In this document: positions 37,411-46,305 of the stretch, in pieces
How the letters are laid out: the number at the start of each line of letters is the position of its first letter
Position numbering within the stretch: position 1 is the first letter of the stretch
NCBI GenBank assembly: GCA_021732025.1
Contig: JAKFVU010000082.1
Coordinates: 304,248 to 368,247, forward strand
Direction: 5' to 3'
DNA from: Candidatus Obscuribacterales bacterium
Lineage (GTDB): Bacteria > Cyanobacteriota > Vampirovibrionia > Obscuribacterales > Obscuribacteraceae
Length of the DNA stretch: 64,000 nucleotides
Notes under the pieces: generated by a model
The model's input: the letters and a program-made list of their open reading frames with translations, nothing else
What the model was told of the DNA's origin: nothing
The model's database searches: none
Made by a program: the position numbers and the translations under genes

Positions 37411-39162
37411 TTAACGTCTGCTATTTCTAGTCAATTTGACTATCTCAACATGCTTGTCTTTTTGAGAAACTCTTGCCAGTTCTGTGAGCAATACCCGCAT
37501 GCGATCATAGGTATCAATCTCAAGGTTAGTCCAAGGCCAAATGCTAGTGCTAGAACTAGTGCTAGTGCTCAAATTAACTTCAGCATGGCTGTCCAGCAAC
37601 TGTCCATCGATGAAGGATAGGTTGCGAGAGACTCCACCGTCTGAAAATGCGATGCGTGAATTAAGCAGACTGGTTAGTTTTTTCGCCTGAAGGTGCAACT
37701 TTGCCGAGCGGGCAAGTATGCCGTAAATCATCTCAACTAGGTCGTTTTCATCAATTTCACGGTCTTCGTCAGACTCGAGATCGTCAGACTCAAGATCATC
37801 AGAATCGCATTCTTCAGATTCGAGTTCCGCAGAGCTATCTGAAAGGTCATCTAGAGCGGCAATAGCTTCAAGGCGTGCCTGCTCACGTTTTTCCGCTCTC
37901 AAGCAGTTAATCTCTTGTCGCACCGAGCTCATACCGATTGCGAGTAAGCGCCTAGCAGTCAAATCATCGATATTGTTTTTGTATTTTGCCAACGGCCCAT
38001 CTTCGAGCACAAGGTCAAAAGCCTTAGCGATCAACTCTTCGCTTGCCAATCCCCAAAATAGATCGAGGGGATAAGTCTGGCTTTGTAGGGCCTGCAAAAA
38101 ATCGAGCAGCGGTTTAAATGTATCACTAATAAACGGGCCAATAATATGCGCGCTATCTTGCTGCAAACTGACTTGGCTGAAATCTGCACTGTAGAAATTG
38201 AGCACGCGCCCTCTTTGCCGCAGAGCACGGTTATATGGTGGGTCGTGTTTTTTGATCAAGTCTGTTTCTAATAAAGCTGCTTCAAGGGGAGTGGCCACAA
38301 CCTCAACGGCAATATCAAAAATTTGACTGATCAATTCTTTCGTCTTTGAATCTTTTCCTTTACGTCCACGAAAGTAACTGTTCACGCGACTTTTCAGTGA
38401 CGTAGCCTTGCCTACATACAATATTTTGCCGTCACAATTGAGCATGCGATATATACCGGGAGAGGCAGGCAAATCGAGCCGTTTCAGCCTCTCCATCGGA
38501 ATAGCGTAGGGGTTTTTCTTAGCTTTGGCACTCACTTTAGGCAGCGGTTGGCGCAGCCACTCTATTAGCTGCTCGTCTTCGACTATGCCTATGGCGGCAA
38601 GATCTGCCAGCAATCTTTGCCAAATAAAGTAGGTCGCTTCAACGTGGCAAGAAGAGCGTTTCATTTCGGTGAGACTGAAGCCAAAATAGCCTCCCAGAGC
38701 GCGAATTGCACGCGAAGGAAGATCGGGATAGAGGCGCTTAGCAATCTGACAAGTACAAATAAAATCAAAGGGTAAACCTTGCCCTGGCACATGGTCAGCA
38801 AAGAGTTGATTGACAAAAGCATGCTCAAACTGTGCATAGTGTGCAACAGCGAAGCGAACTTTTGCTTGTCCCGGCGGGGCCAAATCTTGCATTAGCTCGT
38901 TTACCACATCAGAAGCTAAATGAGCATCATGCATGGCCTCTGCAGTAATGCCAGTAATTTTCTGAATGCGCATGGGCAAAACTTGATCATCGGGCTGTCT
39001 AATCAATCGACTTTTGACAGATAATGTGGCTTGGCTAGACTGAGACAGGGCCTTACTATCTGCAGACAGATACCAACCCAATTCTAAAATGTTAGCACTC
39101 TGAGGAGTAGCCCCAGTAGTCTGACAATCAAGAAACAAAAATGGTTGATCAGCTAATTTCAC
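37411..39162 (-). CDS. DnaQ-like exonuclease fused to GIY-YIG nuclease domain
   Basis: 583 residues from GTG 39162, overlapping the helicase gene by 14 bp. Residues ~5-185 form a DEDDh exonuclease fold (FLFLDCQTTGATP, KITGITAEAM, VAHYAQFEHAFV, SSCHVEATYF). Residues ~230-320 form a UvrC/Cho-type GIY-YIG domain (SPGIYRMLNCDGK, ILYVGKATSLKSRV, ALLETDLIKKHDPPYN) with the catalytic Arg and Glu in place. Fusions of this layout are known as epsilon/UvrC-like repair nucleases. Oddities: motif I reads DxQ instead of DxE, and two other expected Asp positions read Glu, so exonuclease activity is doubtful. An acidic segment (SEECDSDDLESDD) lies near residue 465. Likely acts in DNA repair with the overlapping helicase. 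Confidence 0.85.
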   Translation of the reverse strand: MKLADQPFLFLDCQTTGATPQSANILELGWYLSADSKALSQSSQATLSVKSRLIRQPDDQVLPMRIQKITGITAEAMHDAHLASDVVNELMQDLAPPGQAKVRFAVAHYAQFEHAFVNQLFADHVPGQGLPFDFICTCQIAKRLYPDLPSRAIRALGGYFGFSLTEMKRSSCHVEATYFIWQRLLADLAAIGIVEDEQLIEWLRQPLPKVSAKAKKNPYAIPMERLKRLDLPASPGIYRMLNCDGKILYVGKATSLKSRVNSYFRGRKGKDSKTKELISQIFDIAVEVVATPLEAALLETDLIKKHDPPYNRALRQRGRVLNFYSADFSQVSLQQDSAHIIGPFISDTFKPLLDFLQALQSQTYPLDLFWGLASEELIAKAFDLVLEDGPLAKYKNNIDDLTARRLLAIGMSSVRQEINCLRAEKREQARLEAIAALDDLSDSSAELESEECDSDDLESDDLESDEDREIDENDLVEMIYGILARSAKLHLQAKKLTSLLNSRIAFSDGGVSRNLSFIDGQLLDSHAEVNLSTSTSSSTSIWPWTNLEIDTYDRMRVLLTELARVSQKDKHVEIVKLTRNSRR

Positions 39163-41614
39163 TTAAACATTTTTTCTCGTCAGCTTTCTGCCAGAATAAC
39201 TCAATATCACTAATGATGCTCGATGAAACTAGCTCTCCTACTTGCTTCTCAAACCAGTCAGCGGGCATTGCTTCAGCATATTGCTTTTGAATAAAGCGTT
39301 GGTCCATTAGAACAATCAGACCGCGATCATCACCAGAGCGAATGACGCGCCCAGCCGCTTGAATTACTTTTGCCATAGCCGGATAGACGTAGGCATAGTC
39401 AAAGCCATTGCCGTAACGTTTTTCGTAGTAGGCGCGAATCTGTTCTCTTTCAAAGTTGAAATTTGGCAAGCCTGGTCCAACAATAATGGCGCCAATAATC
39501 ATCTCACCAGGATAATCAACACCTTCGGCAAAGACTCCACCTTGAACGGCAAAAACAAGAGTGGGAGAATCTGTGCGACCAAGCGAATCCATAATATCTT
39601 TGGCCTTAGCCTGTGTGATTTCACTTTCTTGCTTCAATAATAAAACCGAGTTTGGCAATTTGCTTTTGATCAACTCATAGACGCTGCCAAGAAAAGCAAA
39701 GCTAGGAAAGAAGACAAAATAATTACCGGGTTTGACCTGGACAATGCGAGCAATGCCTTCGGCGATTTTGCCAAAGTTGCGCTCGCGATCTGAATATTTT
39801 GTAGAGACTTGCGGAATGATAAGCAGCTTACGATGCTCACGAGGAAAAGGGCTAGTGTACTCGCGTCTAGACAATTCGGGATCATCAAGCCCTGAGAGCT
39901 GAGCAAAATAATCAAACGGTTTAATGGTGGCAGAAAATGCCACCACATGTTCAAACTCTTTGTGGGCTAACTTGAGTTTAGCCGATGCGTCACAGCAAAC
40001 AACTTTCAAGGCCTCATCGACACTACCGTCGCGCATTTTGTTGCGCGTATACAAGTGAAAGAATTCGTCACCTTCATAGTCGACTGCGTCAATAAAGTCG
40101 TTAAAGTAATTAACTATGGCCATTAGAGGGTCAGGCCCAGCCTCAGAAGAGTCTGCGGCCTTGCGAGCAATGCGGCGCACCATTAAATCTTGCAGGGCCG
40201 GCAAAGCCTCTTCAAAGAGTTCTCTCGAAACAGTCAATCGAGACTCTTTAAATCCGACCATACGGCCAACATTTGAGATCACAAATTGAATTTTTGAAAC
40301 CAAGGCCCTCGCTTCAACAACATGATCAAAGGGCAAGGACGACAGCTCTTGGGCAAGTTTTGATATAACTGCCGAGCTAAGGGTCTTGCTGTAATAATCT
40401 GCCGCCCGCTGCGGCAAATTGTGTGCTTCGTCAATGACTAAATTGGGTTTTTCGTTGAACTTGCTAAGTGTGTAAGTAAAGCGTCCTAACGTATTGCGCG
40501 GCGAAAAGACATAGTTGTAATCGCCTATTACAACGTCAGCGGCAGCCACCGCATCTAGAGAGGCCTCGAAAGGGCAAACCTCATATTCTTCACCAATTTT
40601 CTTGAATTGCTCAGCTGAAAGATAGGTCATCTCTGACATCTTCTCGACCACTTTATGCTGGTCCATTTTTGTATAGTAATCACGAGCATATTGGCAGTAG
40701 CCCGGGTTACAAATAACTTCTTCTTTCAAGCACATCTTTGCTTTGGCATTTAGTGTTAGCACCTTCACTGGTGCACCGCCTTCCTGCAAACGTGTAATTG
40801 CTTCTTGGGCTACAGAATGTTGAGTATTTTTTGGGGTGACATAAATCAGCTTTTGACCCCGGCGCAAGCTCTCTTGCAAAACCGGATAAATCACCCCAAT
40901 AGTCTTGCCTAAACCAGTAGGGGCCTGCACAAGAACTTGGTGCTTGCTTTCTAAATCATGAGCCAATTCATCAACTAGTTCTCTTTGACCGCGGCGCAAA
41001 TCAGTAAATGGAAAAACCAGCTTTTCCGACAATTCCATTCTACGTAGGCGGGCCGCCTCTTCAGCCATCACTTCACGTTCAAGCTCTGCTAGGCGCAAAG
41101 CCAGCCACTTTTCGTAAGCCTCAACATTGAAATCTACATCTAGTACTTCAACTTTTTCAAAAGTATTAGATGTGATGAGAAACCGTGTGAGCGGTACAAC
41201 ATTTTTCTCTAAATACAAAATATATGCATAAGTTGCCAGCTGCAAACAATAAGGGTGCTGACTGTCGGCAGCTAGTTTATAGAGTAGTTCTGTTGGCGAA
41301 GTAGAGCTTTTGATTTCTTCTATTATTGGTACAGGTGCATCGACCAATCCATCTAGGCGCCCAGATACATTGAATATGTAATGCTCACTCTCAAACTTGT
41401 GAGCGCTTTTTTGTTCAGCTTTATATATGGGGAAAAGCTTTTGCCTCTCCTTTTGGATTTTGCTATGAAGTTGTCGCCCTTCTGCCGCTAAGGCCAAAGG
41501 CCCACCGAATAACTGGCCATAACCAGAGTTGACTTCTATGCTGCCAGAGAGCGGGCAGGGCATAGCAAAGTCGCGAATACCTATAACGACAGTCTTTTTT
41601 CCAGACTTTGACAC
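39149..41614 (-). CDS. DinG/XPD-type superfamily 2 helicase with N-terminal PD-(D/E)XK-like nuclease domain
   Basis: 821 residues from GTG 41614. The N-terminal ~190 residues contain GRLDGLVDAPVPIIEEIKSS, the D...ExK core of a Cas4/RecB-type nuclease. The helicase part has Walker A APTGLGKT, DEAH box NLVIDEAHNLPQRA and motif VI QAAGRVIRSGDDRG. Four cysteines between motifs I and II (MCLK, VICN, YCQY, VCPF) match the iron-sulfur cluster of XPD/DinG. Such enzymes unwind 5'-to-3' at flaps, R-loops or damaged forks. The stop overlaps the start of the DnaQ/GIY-YIG gene by 14 bp, which implies coupled synthesis. Confidence 0.9.
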   Translation of the reverse strand: MSKSGKKTVVIGIRDFAMPCPLSGSIEVNSGYGQLFGGPLALAAEGRQLHSKIQKERQKLFPIYKAEQKSAHKFESEHYIFNVSGRLDGLVDAPVPIIEEIKSSTSPTELLYKLAADSQHPYCLQLATYAYILYLEKNVVPLTRFLITSNTFEKVEVLDVDFNVEAYEKWLALRLAELEREVMAEEAARLRRMELSEKLVFPFTDLRRGQRELVDELAHDLESKHQVLVQAPTGLGKTIGVIYPVLQESLRRGQKLIYVTPKNTQHSVAQEAITRLQEGGAPVKVLTLNAKAKMCLKEEVICNPGYCQYARDYYTKMDQHKVVEKMSEMTYLSAEQFKKIGEEYEVCPFEASLDAVAAADVVIGDYNYVFSPRNTLGRFTYTLSKFNEKPNLVIDEAHNLPQRAADYYSKTLSSAVISKLAQELSSLPFDHVVEARALVSKIQFVISNVGRMVGFKESRLTVSRELFEEALPALQDLMVRRIARKAADSSEAGPDPLMAIVNYFNDFIDAVDYEGDEFFHLYTRNKMRDGSVDEALKVVCCDASAKLKLAHKEFEHVVAFSATIKPFDYFAQLSGLDDPELSRREYTSPFPREHRKLLIIPQVSTKYSDRERNFGKIAEGIARIVQVKPGNYFVFFPSFAFLGSVYELIKSKLPNSVLLLKQESEITQAKAKDIMDSLGRTDSPTLVFAVQGGVFAEGVDYPGEMIIGAIIVGPGLPNFNFEREQIRAYYEKRYGNGFDYAYVYPAMAKVIQAAGRVIRSGDDRGLIVLMDQRFIQKQYAEAMPADWFEKQVGELVSSSIISDIELFWQKADEKKCLSEIS

Positions 41615-41683
41615 TTGAAACCCATGCTTACATAGGTACGTATGGTAGAGCCGATTTTAAGTTCAGTCAAATAGATCGAATTT

Positions 41684-41711
41684 ACACCTTGGCCGATATC
41701 GGCCAAAGTGT
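41684..41711. promoter_or_regulatory. 28-bp near-perfect palindrome upstream of the helicase-nuclease operon
   Basis: Fourteen-base half-sites match at 13 positions around the centre GATATC, with no loop. It lies 69 bp before the helicase start and 41 bp after the stop of the zinc-ribbon gene. Absence of a loop and T-run favours an operator over a terminator. It shares TTGGCCGATATCGG with the element at 10401-10424. Its regulator is unknown. Confidence 0.55.
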
Positions 41712-41752
41712 AACTGAATGGCTAAAACCTAAGCCAATTGGCAAATAGCTAG

Positions 41753-42097
41753 TTATCGCCCACCAAACTGATTGGCGTCTTTGATCTGCTCACCGCAATG
41801 CTTACAGCGGGGAAACTCACCGTCCCACGTACCTTTCGGGAAAACGTGACCATTGACATCGCAGGAGGTCACCTTTTTGCTCGGCAAGGCCATAGCAAAT
41901 GAACCGACTATTCCCGCCCAAAAAGCTTGAATGCCTTTGACAATCTGCACCATGAACGATTCTTCTTTAGTTTGCACAGACTTAAGAGTTTGCAAATCGT
42001 TGTGTGTCATACGGGCACCGTTGCGCCGTAATTGAACATTGGCAGGTACTGGGCTAGGCTCCCCGTCCGCATCATTCTCAAAACCTGAATTTGACAT
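41753..42097 (-). CDS. Small protein with C-terminal zinc-ribbon-like motif
   Basis: 114 residues from ATG 42097, chosen because AGAGG lies 8 nt upstream; a GTG 18 bp further out is inferior. The N-terminal half is polar, a short hydrophobic stretch (VKGIQAFWAGIVGSFAMAL) sits at about residues 55-73, and the end carries CDVNGHVF ... RCKHCGEQI, a plausible zinc site. No family recognised. It is divergent from dnaK (149 bp), but a chaperone link is not shown. Confidence 0.6.
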   Translation of the reverse strand: MSNSGFENDADGEPSPVPANVQLRRNGARMTHNDLQTLKSVQTKEESFMVQIVKGIQAFWAGIVGSFAMALPSKKVTSCDVNGHVFPKGTWDGEFPRCKHCGEQIKDANQFGGR

Positions 42098-42246
42098 ACA
42101 CAATCCTCTTGACACCTAGATATATACCACTTTCATAAGGTTACAGTCTCTCACAGCTCGGGCTCTGATGGCGGTTCTTGACTGGCCGCTCTGCTAAACT
42201 TCAGTGATATAGAGCATTACACCGTTTCTTGGGAACGCTAAAAATC

Positions 42247-44268
42247 ATGGGAAAAACAGTCGGAATAGATCTTGGAACAACTAACTCTGTCGTAGCAGTT
42301 ATGGAAGGTGGCAGACCCACCGTCATATCGAACGCTGAAGGCGGACGCACTACTCCATCGGTAGTTGCCTTCAATAAGACAGGCGAGCGATTGGTTGGTC
42401 TTTTGGCCCGCAGACAAGCAGTGGTGAATCCAACCAATACTATTTACTCAATCAAACGTTTCATCGGCAGACGTTACTCAGAAGTATCTGAAGAGTGCAA
42501 AATTGTCTCTTACAAAGTAAAAGAATCGTCTGATGGTGGCGTGCGCGTTCTAATCAGCGATAAAGAATATACGCCTGAAGAAATTTCAGCGATGATTTTG
42601 CGCAAATTAAAAGAAGATGCTGAAAAGTATCTTGGCGAAAAAGTAGACACTGCCGTAATCACAGTGCCAGCTTACTTCAATGACTCGCAAAGACAATCTA
42701 CTAAAAACGCAGGCACGATTGCTGGCTTAGAAGTATTGCGCATCATCAACGAGCCAACTGCTGCCGCACTTGCTTATGGCATGGAAAAGAAAGGCAAAGA
42801 CGAAACAATTTTAGTCTTTGACCTTGGTGGCGGTACTTTCGACGTATCAGTTCTAGAAGTAAGCGACGGCTTAATTGAAGTTAAATCTACTTCTGGCGAC
42901 ACTCACCTGGGCGGCGATGACTTCGACTACGCCCTCGTGCAATGGATCGCTGCAGAGTTTCAGAATGCCGAATCAATTGATTTGCGCAAAGACCCTCAAG
43001 CACTTCAGCGTTTAACAGAAGCAGCTGAAAAAGCAAAAATTGAGTTGTCTTCAGTTACTGAAACAGTAATTTCGCTGCCGTTCATCACAGCCAACGATCA
43101 AGGTCCAAAGCACCTTGACATGAAATTGACTCGCTCGCGCTTCAACGAATTGACACACTCATTAGTTGAACGCTGCAAGGGCCCCATTGAGCAAGCTCTT
43201 AGTGATGCCAAACTAACCTACAACGAAATTGACGAAGTTGTACTGGTAGGTGGTTCGACAAGAATTCCTGCAGTCAAAGAATTAGTGAAGAGCCTGACTG
43301 GCGGCAAAGAGCCCAATCAGAGCGTTAACCCTGATGAAGTTGTCGCCGTCGGTGCTGCCTTGCAAGCAGGGGTACTGGCCGGTGAAGTGACCGACCTAGT
43401 ACTGCTAGACGTCACACCGCTATCTTTAGGTATCGAAACTCTTGGCGGAGTCTTTGCCAAATTGGTAGAGCGCAACACCACTATTCCTTGCCACAAGACC
43501 CAGCTTTGCTCAACAGCTGCCGACAATCAAACAGCCGTTGATATCGTCATCTTCCAAGGTGAGCGCGAAATGGCTCGTGACAACAAAAAACTAGGCAACT
43601 TTAGCTTAGATGGAATTGCTCCTGGTGCCCGCGGAGCCTCACGTATTGAAGTTTCGTTTGATATCGATGCCAGTGGCATCGTTAAGGTATCGGCCAAAGA
43701 CTTAGGTACGGGCAAAGAACAACACGTCACCATCACTGCTAGCACCAACTTGACCAAAGAAGACATTGAACGCATGGTCAAAGAAGCAGCAGAGAATACT
43801 GAAAGTGACAAGAAAGCCAGAGCCATGGCCGACTTGCGTAACGAAGTAGATGGATTGGTATATACCGTTGAGCGGCAGATGAAAGACCTTGGCAAAGGTC
43901 TGACTGAAGCTTCTAAGGCTAAAGCTGAAGACATCATCGGCAAATTGCGCGGCCAAGTGGCCTCTGAGGCCGAAGAAAGCGAAGTACGTGAGACCATGAA
44001 CGAACTGCGCGGCCATGTTGTGATCATGGACCAAGAAGGCAACGAATATAAGCAGAAACAAGCTGAAGCCGGACAGTCGGAAGAAGCTAGCTCTGACTCT
44101 GAAGCCGAACCTAAGTCAGACAGTGAAAAGTCTGAGAGCGAGAAGTCGGAAGACGGCGAGAAAACAGATGAAGCTGACGAAGCTAAATCTGACAATTCTC
44201 AGCCTAAAGCCGAAGATACTTCTGAAAGCAAGGCTGAAGACAGCGAAGAAGCTGCCGCCGCCAAATAG
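42247..44268 (+). CDS. dnaK: Hsp70 chaperone DnaK
   Basis: 673 residues from ATG 42247, the canonical start [14 protein letters not shown] (a TTG 18 bp upstream is in frame). The ATPase domain shows [27 protein letters not shown] and [10 protein letters not shown]; the substrate-binding domain and helical lid follow. It refolds proteins with DnaJ and GrpE, whose genes are not here. The C-terminal ~65 residues are an unusually long Ser/Glu/Asp/Lys low-complexity tail. I saw no CIRCE element upstream. A strong terminator lies 38 bp downstream. Confidence 0.97.
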   Translation: MGKTVGIDLGTTNSVVAVMEGGRPTVISNAEGGRTTPSVVAFNKTGERLVGLLARRQAVVNPTNTIYSIKRFIGRRYSEVSEECKIVSYKVKESSDGGVRVLISDKEYTPEEISAMILRKLKEDAEKYLGEKVDTAVITVPAYFNDSQRQSTKNAGTIAGLEVLRIINEPTAAALAYGMEKKGKDETILVFDLGGGTFDVSVLEVSDGLIEVKSTSGDTHLGGDDFDYALVQWIAAEFQNAESIDLRKDPQALQRLTEAAEKAKIELSSVTETVISLPFITANDQGPKHLDMKLTRSRFNELTHSLVERCKGPIEQALSDAKLTYNEIDEVVLVGGSTRIPAVKELVKSLTGGKEPNQSVNPDEVVAVGAALQAGVLAGEVTDLVLLDVTPLSLGIETLGGVFAKLVERNTTIPCHKTQLCSTAADNQTAVDIVIFQGEREMARDNKKLGNFSLDGIAPGARGASRIEVSFDIDASGIVKVSAKDLGTGKEQHVTITASTNLTKEDIERMVKEAAENTESDKKARAMADLRNEVDGLVYTVERQMKDLGKGLTEASKAKAEDIIGKLRGQVASEAEESEVRETMNELRGHVVIMDQEGNEYKQKQAEAGQSEEASSDSEAEPKSDSEKSESEKSEDGEKTDEADEAKSDNSQPKAEDTSESKAEDSEEAAAAK

Positions 44269-44305
44269 GCCATGGCCGCAGGGCCCTTCGACAAATGAAG
44301 AACTA

Positions 44306-44345
44306 AGTAAAAATGGAAGTGTCTTAGGGCACTTTCATTTTTACT
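44306..44345 (+). terminator. Strong hairpin terminator after dnaK
   Basis: Sixteen-base arms (44306-44321 and 44330-44345) pair fully apart from one G-T, around an 8-base loop. One side of the stem is A-rich and the other T-rich (CATTTTTACT), so the T-tract is part of the stem, as in many intrinsic terminators. Confidence 0.85.
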
Positions 44346-44503
44346 AATATGGCCTGAAGGGCCAAGCAAGCATTGCCTCTGCCAGAACCTATATAATGAA
44401 CCGCCTATAGCTGTATTGTTTGCCCCATTAAGGCTTCTCCCCCTAATTTGGTGGGTAGAGCGGTTGGGATAAACGAGAGAAGTCTTTAATCGAAGTGAAA
44501 GTG

Positions 44504-46282
44504 ATGAAAAAAACAAACTTAGCCTTGCTGGTCAGCGGATTACTCTTAGGTCAGGCCTTAAGCCAAACTAGAGACCAGGCATATGCTCAAAATGCGGGCG
44601 ATAACTACGACGTTTTTCGCTCACAAGAAACACTAAGCTATCATCCCAATCAGGCGGCCTCCTTAACCAGAGCGAGCGCCTTCGCCGCCGAAGCCGGTGC
44701 CAAATCTGGCAAAGCCGATAAGCTCGATAAAATTCCTTGCATTCGCTGGATTGACGAAGCTGCCGAACCAAGAGCAGTACTACTCTGCATCCACGGTCTA
44801 GGTTTGCACAAAGGCACCTACGAAGATTTCGGCCGCGAAATGGCGAAAAAAGGCGTGGTTACATACGCTATTGATATGCGCGGCTTCGGCTCCTGGATTC
44901 CTAAGCAAAAAAATGCCTTAATCGACTTTGACGGATCCCTAGTAGATATCAAACGAGCCTTAACCGAGATTCGCAAAGCGCACCCAGGCCTACCCTTGAT
45001 TATGCTTGGAGAATCAATGGGAGGAGGCATCGGCATCCATGCCACAGCTCTCTACCCAGACATGATTGACGGCTTGATCTCGTCAGTTCCTTCTGGCGAT
45101 CGCTTTAACAGTGTAGACAACGGCCTTAAAGTCGGTGTTCATGCCATTTTCGGCGGCTTCAACAAGCCCATTGATATTGGTCCAATGGTTGTAGGCGCTG
45201 CCACCAAGAAAAATGACTTGCGCGAACGTTGGCTCAACGACCCATTGTGCCGCACCAAAATTAGCCCCAATGAGCTAATTAGTTTCCAGAAATTCATGGA
45301 CGGCAATTTTGATAGCGCCGGCATGATCAAACAAACACCAGTATTGTTCATCATGGGCTCCAATGACAAACTAGTGAGACCAGTAGCGACATTCAAATTG
45401 TTTGATAGCCTTGCTACACCTAACAAAGATAAAGTCATGTCAAACTCAGCAGAGCACTTAATTTTTGAAGAAGGTCAATTCAGCAAAGACGATCTTAGCT
45501 ACATCAATAAGTGGATTGATAAAAAAGTATTGGCCAAAGGCAAAGATAGCGCTGAAGAAACAAGAATTGCCGAAGAGCAATCGAACAGTAAGCTAGCCGA
45601 GAAAAAACCAGAAGAAAAAGTAGCACTGGCTGCACCTGTATTAGTTAAACCAGCAACCACTGCAAAGCCAGCCGCAGCTAGCGATCAAGATCACTCGATC
45701 AAACTTTCATCAAGCTCTGGTATGTCCTACTGGATCGAACTAAATCGCGGCGGCAAAATCTATCGCTGCAACAACAAGATGGCATTCAAGTCAGGAGATT
45801 CAATCCGCTTTCATATAATTCCTGATTCAGCTGGATACGCTTACATTGTTATGAAAGAAGGAAGCAGCGGCAAGAAAACCATTCTCTTCCCATCTAAAGA
45901 TACTGGTACCAAAAATTATCTTGCCGCCAAGACCGACTATCCACTACCAAAAGACTGGCTCACCTTCGACAATACACCGGGTATTGAAAAAATGAGTCTG
46001 CTTTTTTCAAGCACAAAAATTGCTAGTGAGAAGGCTCTAAATCCGCCAGAATACCTAACTGCTTACGTCTCAGACGACATGTCTGGTTCAAAAGACTTGG
46101 TGCCTACCCGTATGCAACTATCGTGGGACGATCCAACTCCAGTAATATTGCCAGATCAAGTACCTGGTCAAGAAAAATTGGCTAGCAGAAGCTTTTCTTC
46201 TAGCACGGGCAGCCTAGTAAAGGTTAGCTTCAACGATCCCAGTGGCCTCATGGCCGTCGATGTCGCCTTAGCCCACCAATAA
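44504..46282 (+). CDS. Secreted alpha/beta hydrolase with intact serine and DUF4384-like tail (locus B)
   Basis: 592 residues from ATG 44504 (a GTG three codons earlier is in frame). Signal peptide MKKTNLALLVSGLLLGQALS, cut around AYA. The hydrolase domain (about residues 75-350) resembles the locus A protein: CIHGLGLHKGTYEDFG, YAIDMRGFGSW, IMLGESMGGG with Ser171 intact, FIMGSNDKL and SAEHLIFEE. After a Lys/Glu/Ala linker, the C-terminal ~190 residues (FKSGDSIRFHIIPDSAGYAYIV, KTILFPSKDTG, NTPGIEKMSLLFSS) resemble DUF4384, a domain often attached to bacterial caspases. It probably hydrolyses a lipid or ester outside the cytoplasm. It is 23 bp upstream of the caspase-TPR gene. Confidence 0.85.
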   Translation: MKKTNLALLVSGLLLGQALSQTRDQAYAQNAGDNYDVFRSQETLSYHPNQAASLTRASAFAAEAGAKSGKADKLDKIPCIRWIDEAAEPRAVLLCIHGLGLHKGTYEDFGREMAKKGVVTYAIDMRGFGSWIPKQKNALIDFDGSLVDIKRALTEIRKAHPGLPLIMLGESMGGGIGIHATALYPDMIDGLISSVPSGDRFNSVDNGLKVGVHAIFGGFNKPIDIGPMVVGAATKKNDLRERWLNDPLCRTKISPNELISFQKFMDGNFDSAGMIKQTPVLFIMGSNDKLVRPVATFKLFDSLATPNKDKVMSNSAEHLIFEEGQFSKDDLSYINKWIDKKVLAKGKDSAEETRIAEEQSNSKLAEKKPEEKVALAAPVLVKPATTAKPAAASDQDHSIKLSSSSGMSYWIELNRGGKIYRCNNKMAFKSGDSIRFHIIPDSAGYAYIVMKEGSSGKKTILFPSKDTGTKNYLAAKTDYPLPKDWLTFDNTPGIEKMSLLFSSTKIASEKALNPPEYLTAYVSDDMSGSKDLVPTRMQLSWDDPTPVILPDQVPGQEKLASRSFSSSTGSLVKVSFNDPSGLMAVDVALAHQ

Positions 46283-46305
46283 TAATGCCAGCTGGAGAAG
46301 TTTAG

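Noticed and set aside
42098..42246. CIRCE heat-shock operator before dnaK
   Set aside because: No TTAGCACTC-N9-GAGTGCTAA or close variant is present in the upstream region.
43527..44195. 222-codon Ser-rich minus-strand frame
   Set aside because: Shadow of the dnaK C-terminal half; Ser-rich composition mirrors the Glu/Ala/Lys codons on the coding strand.
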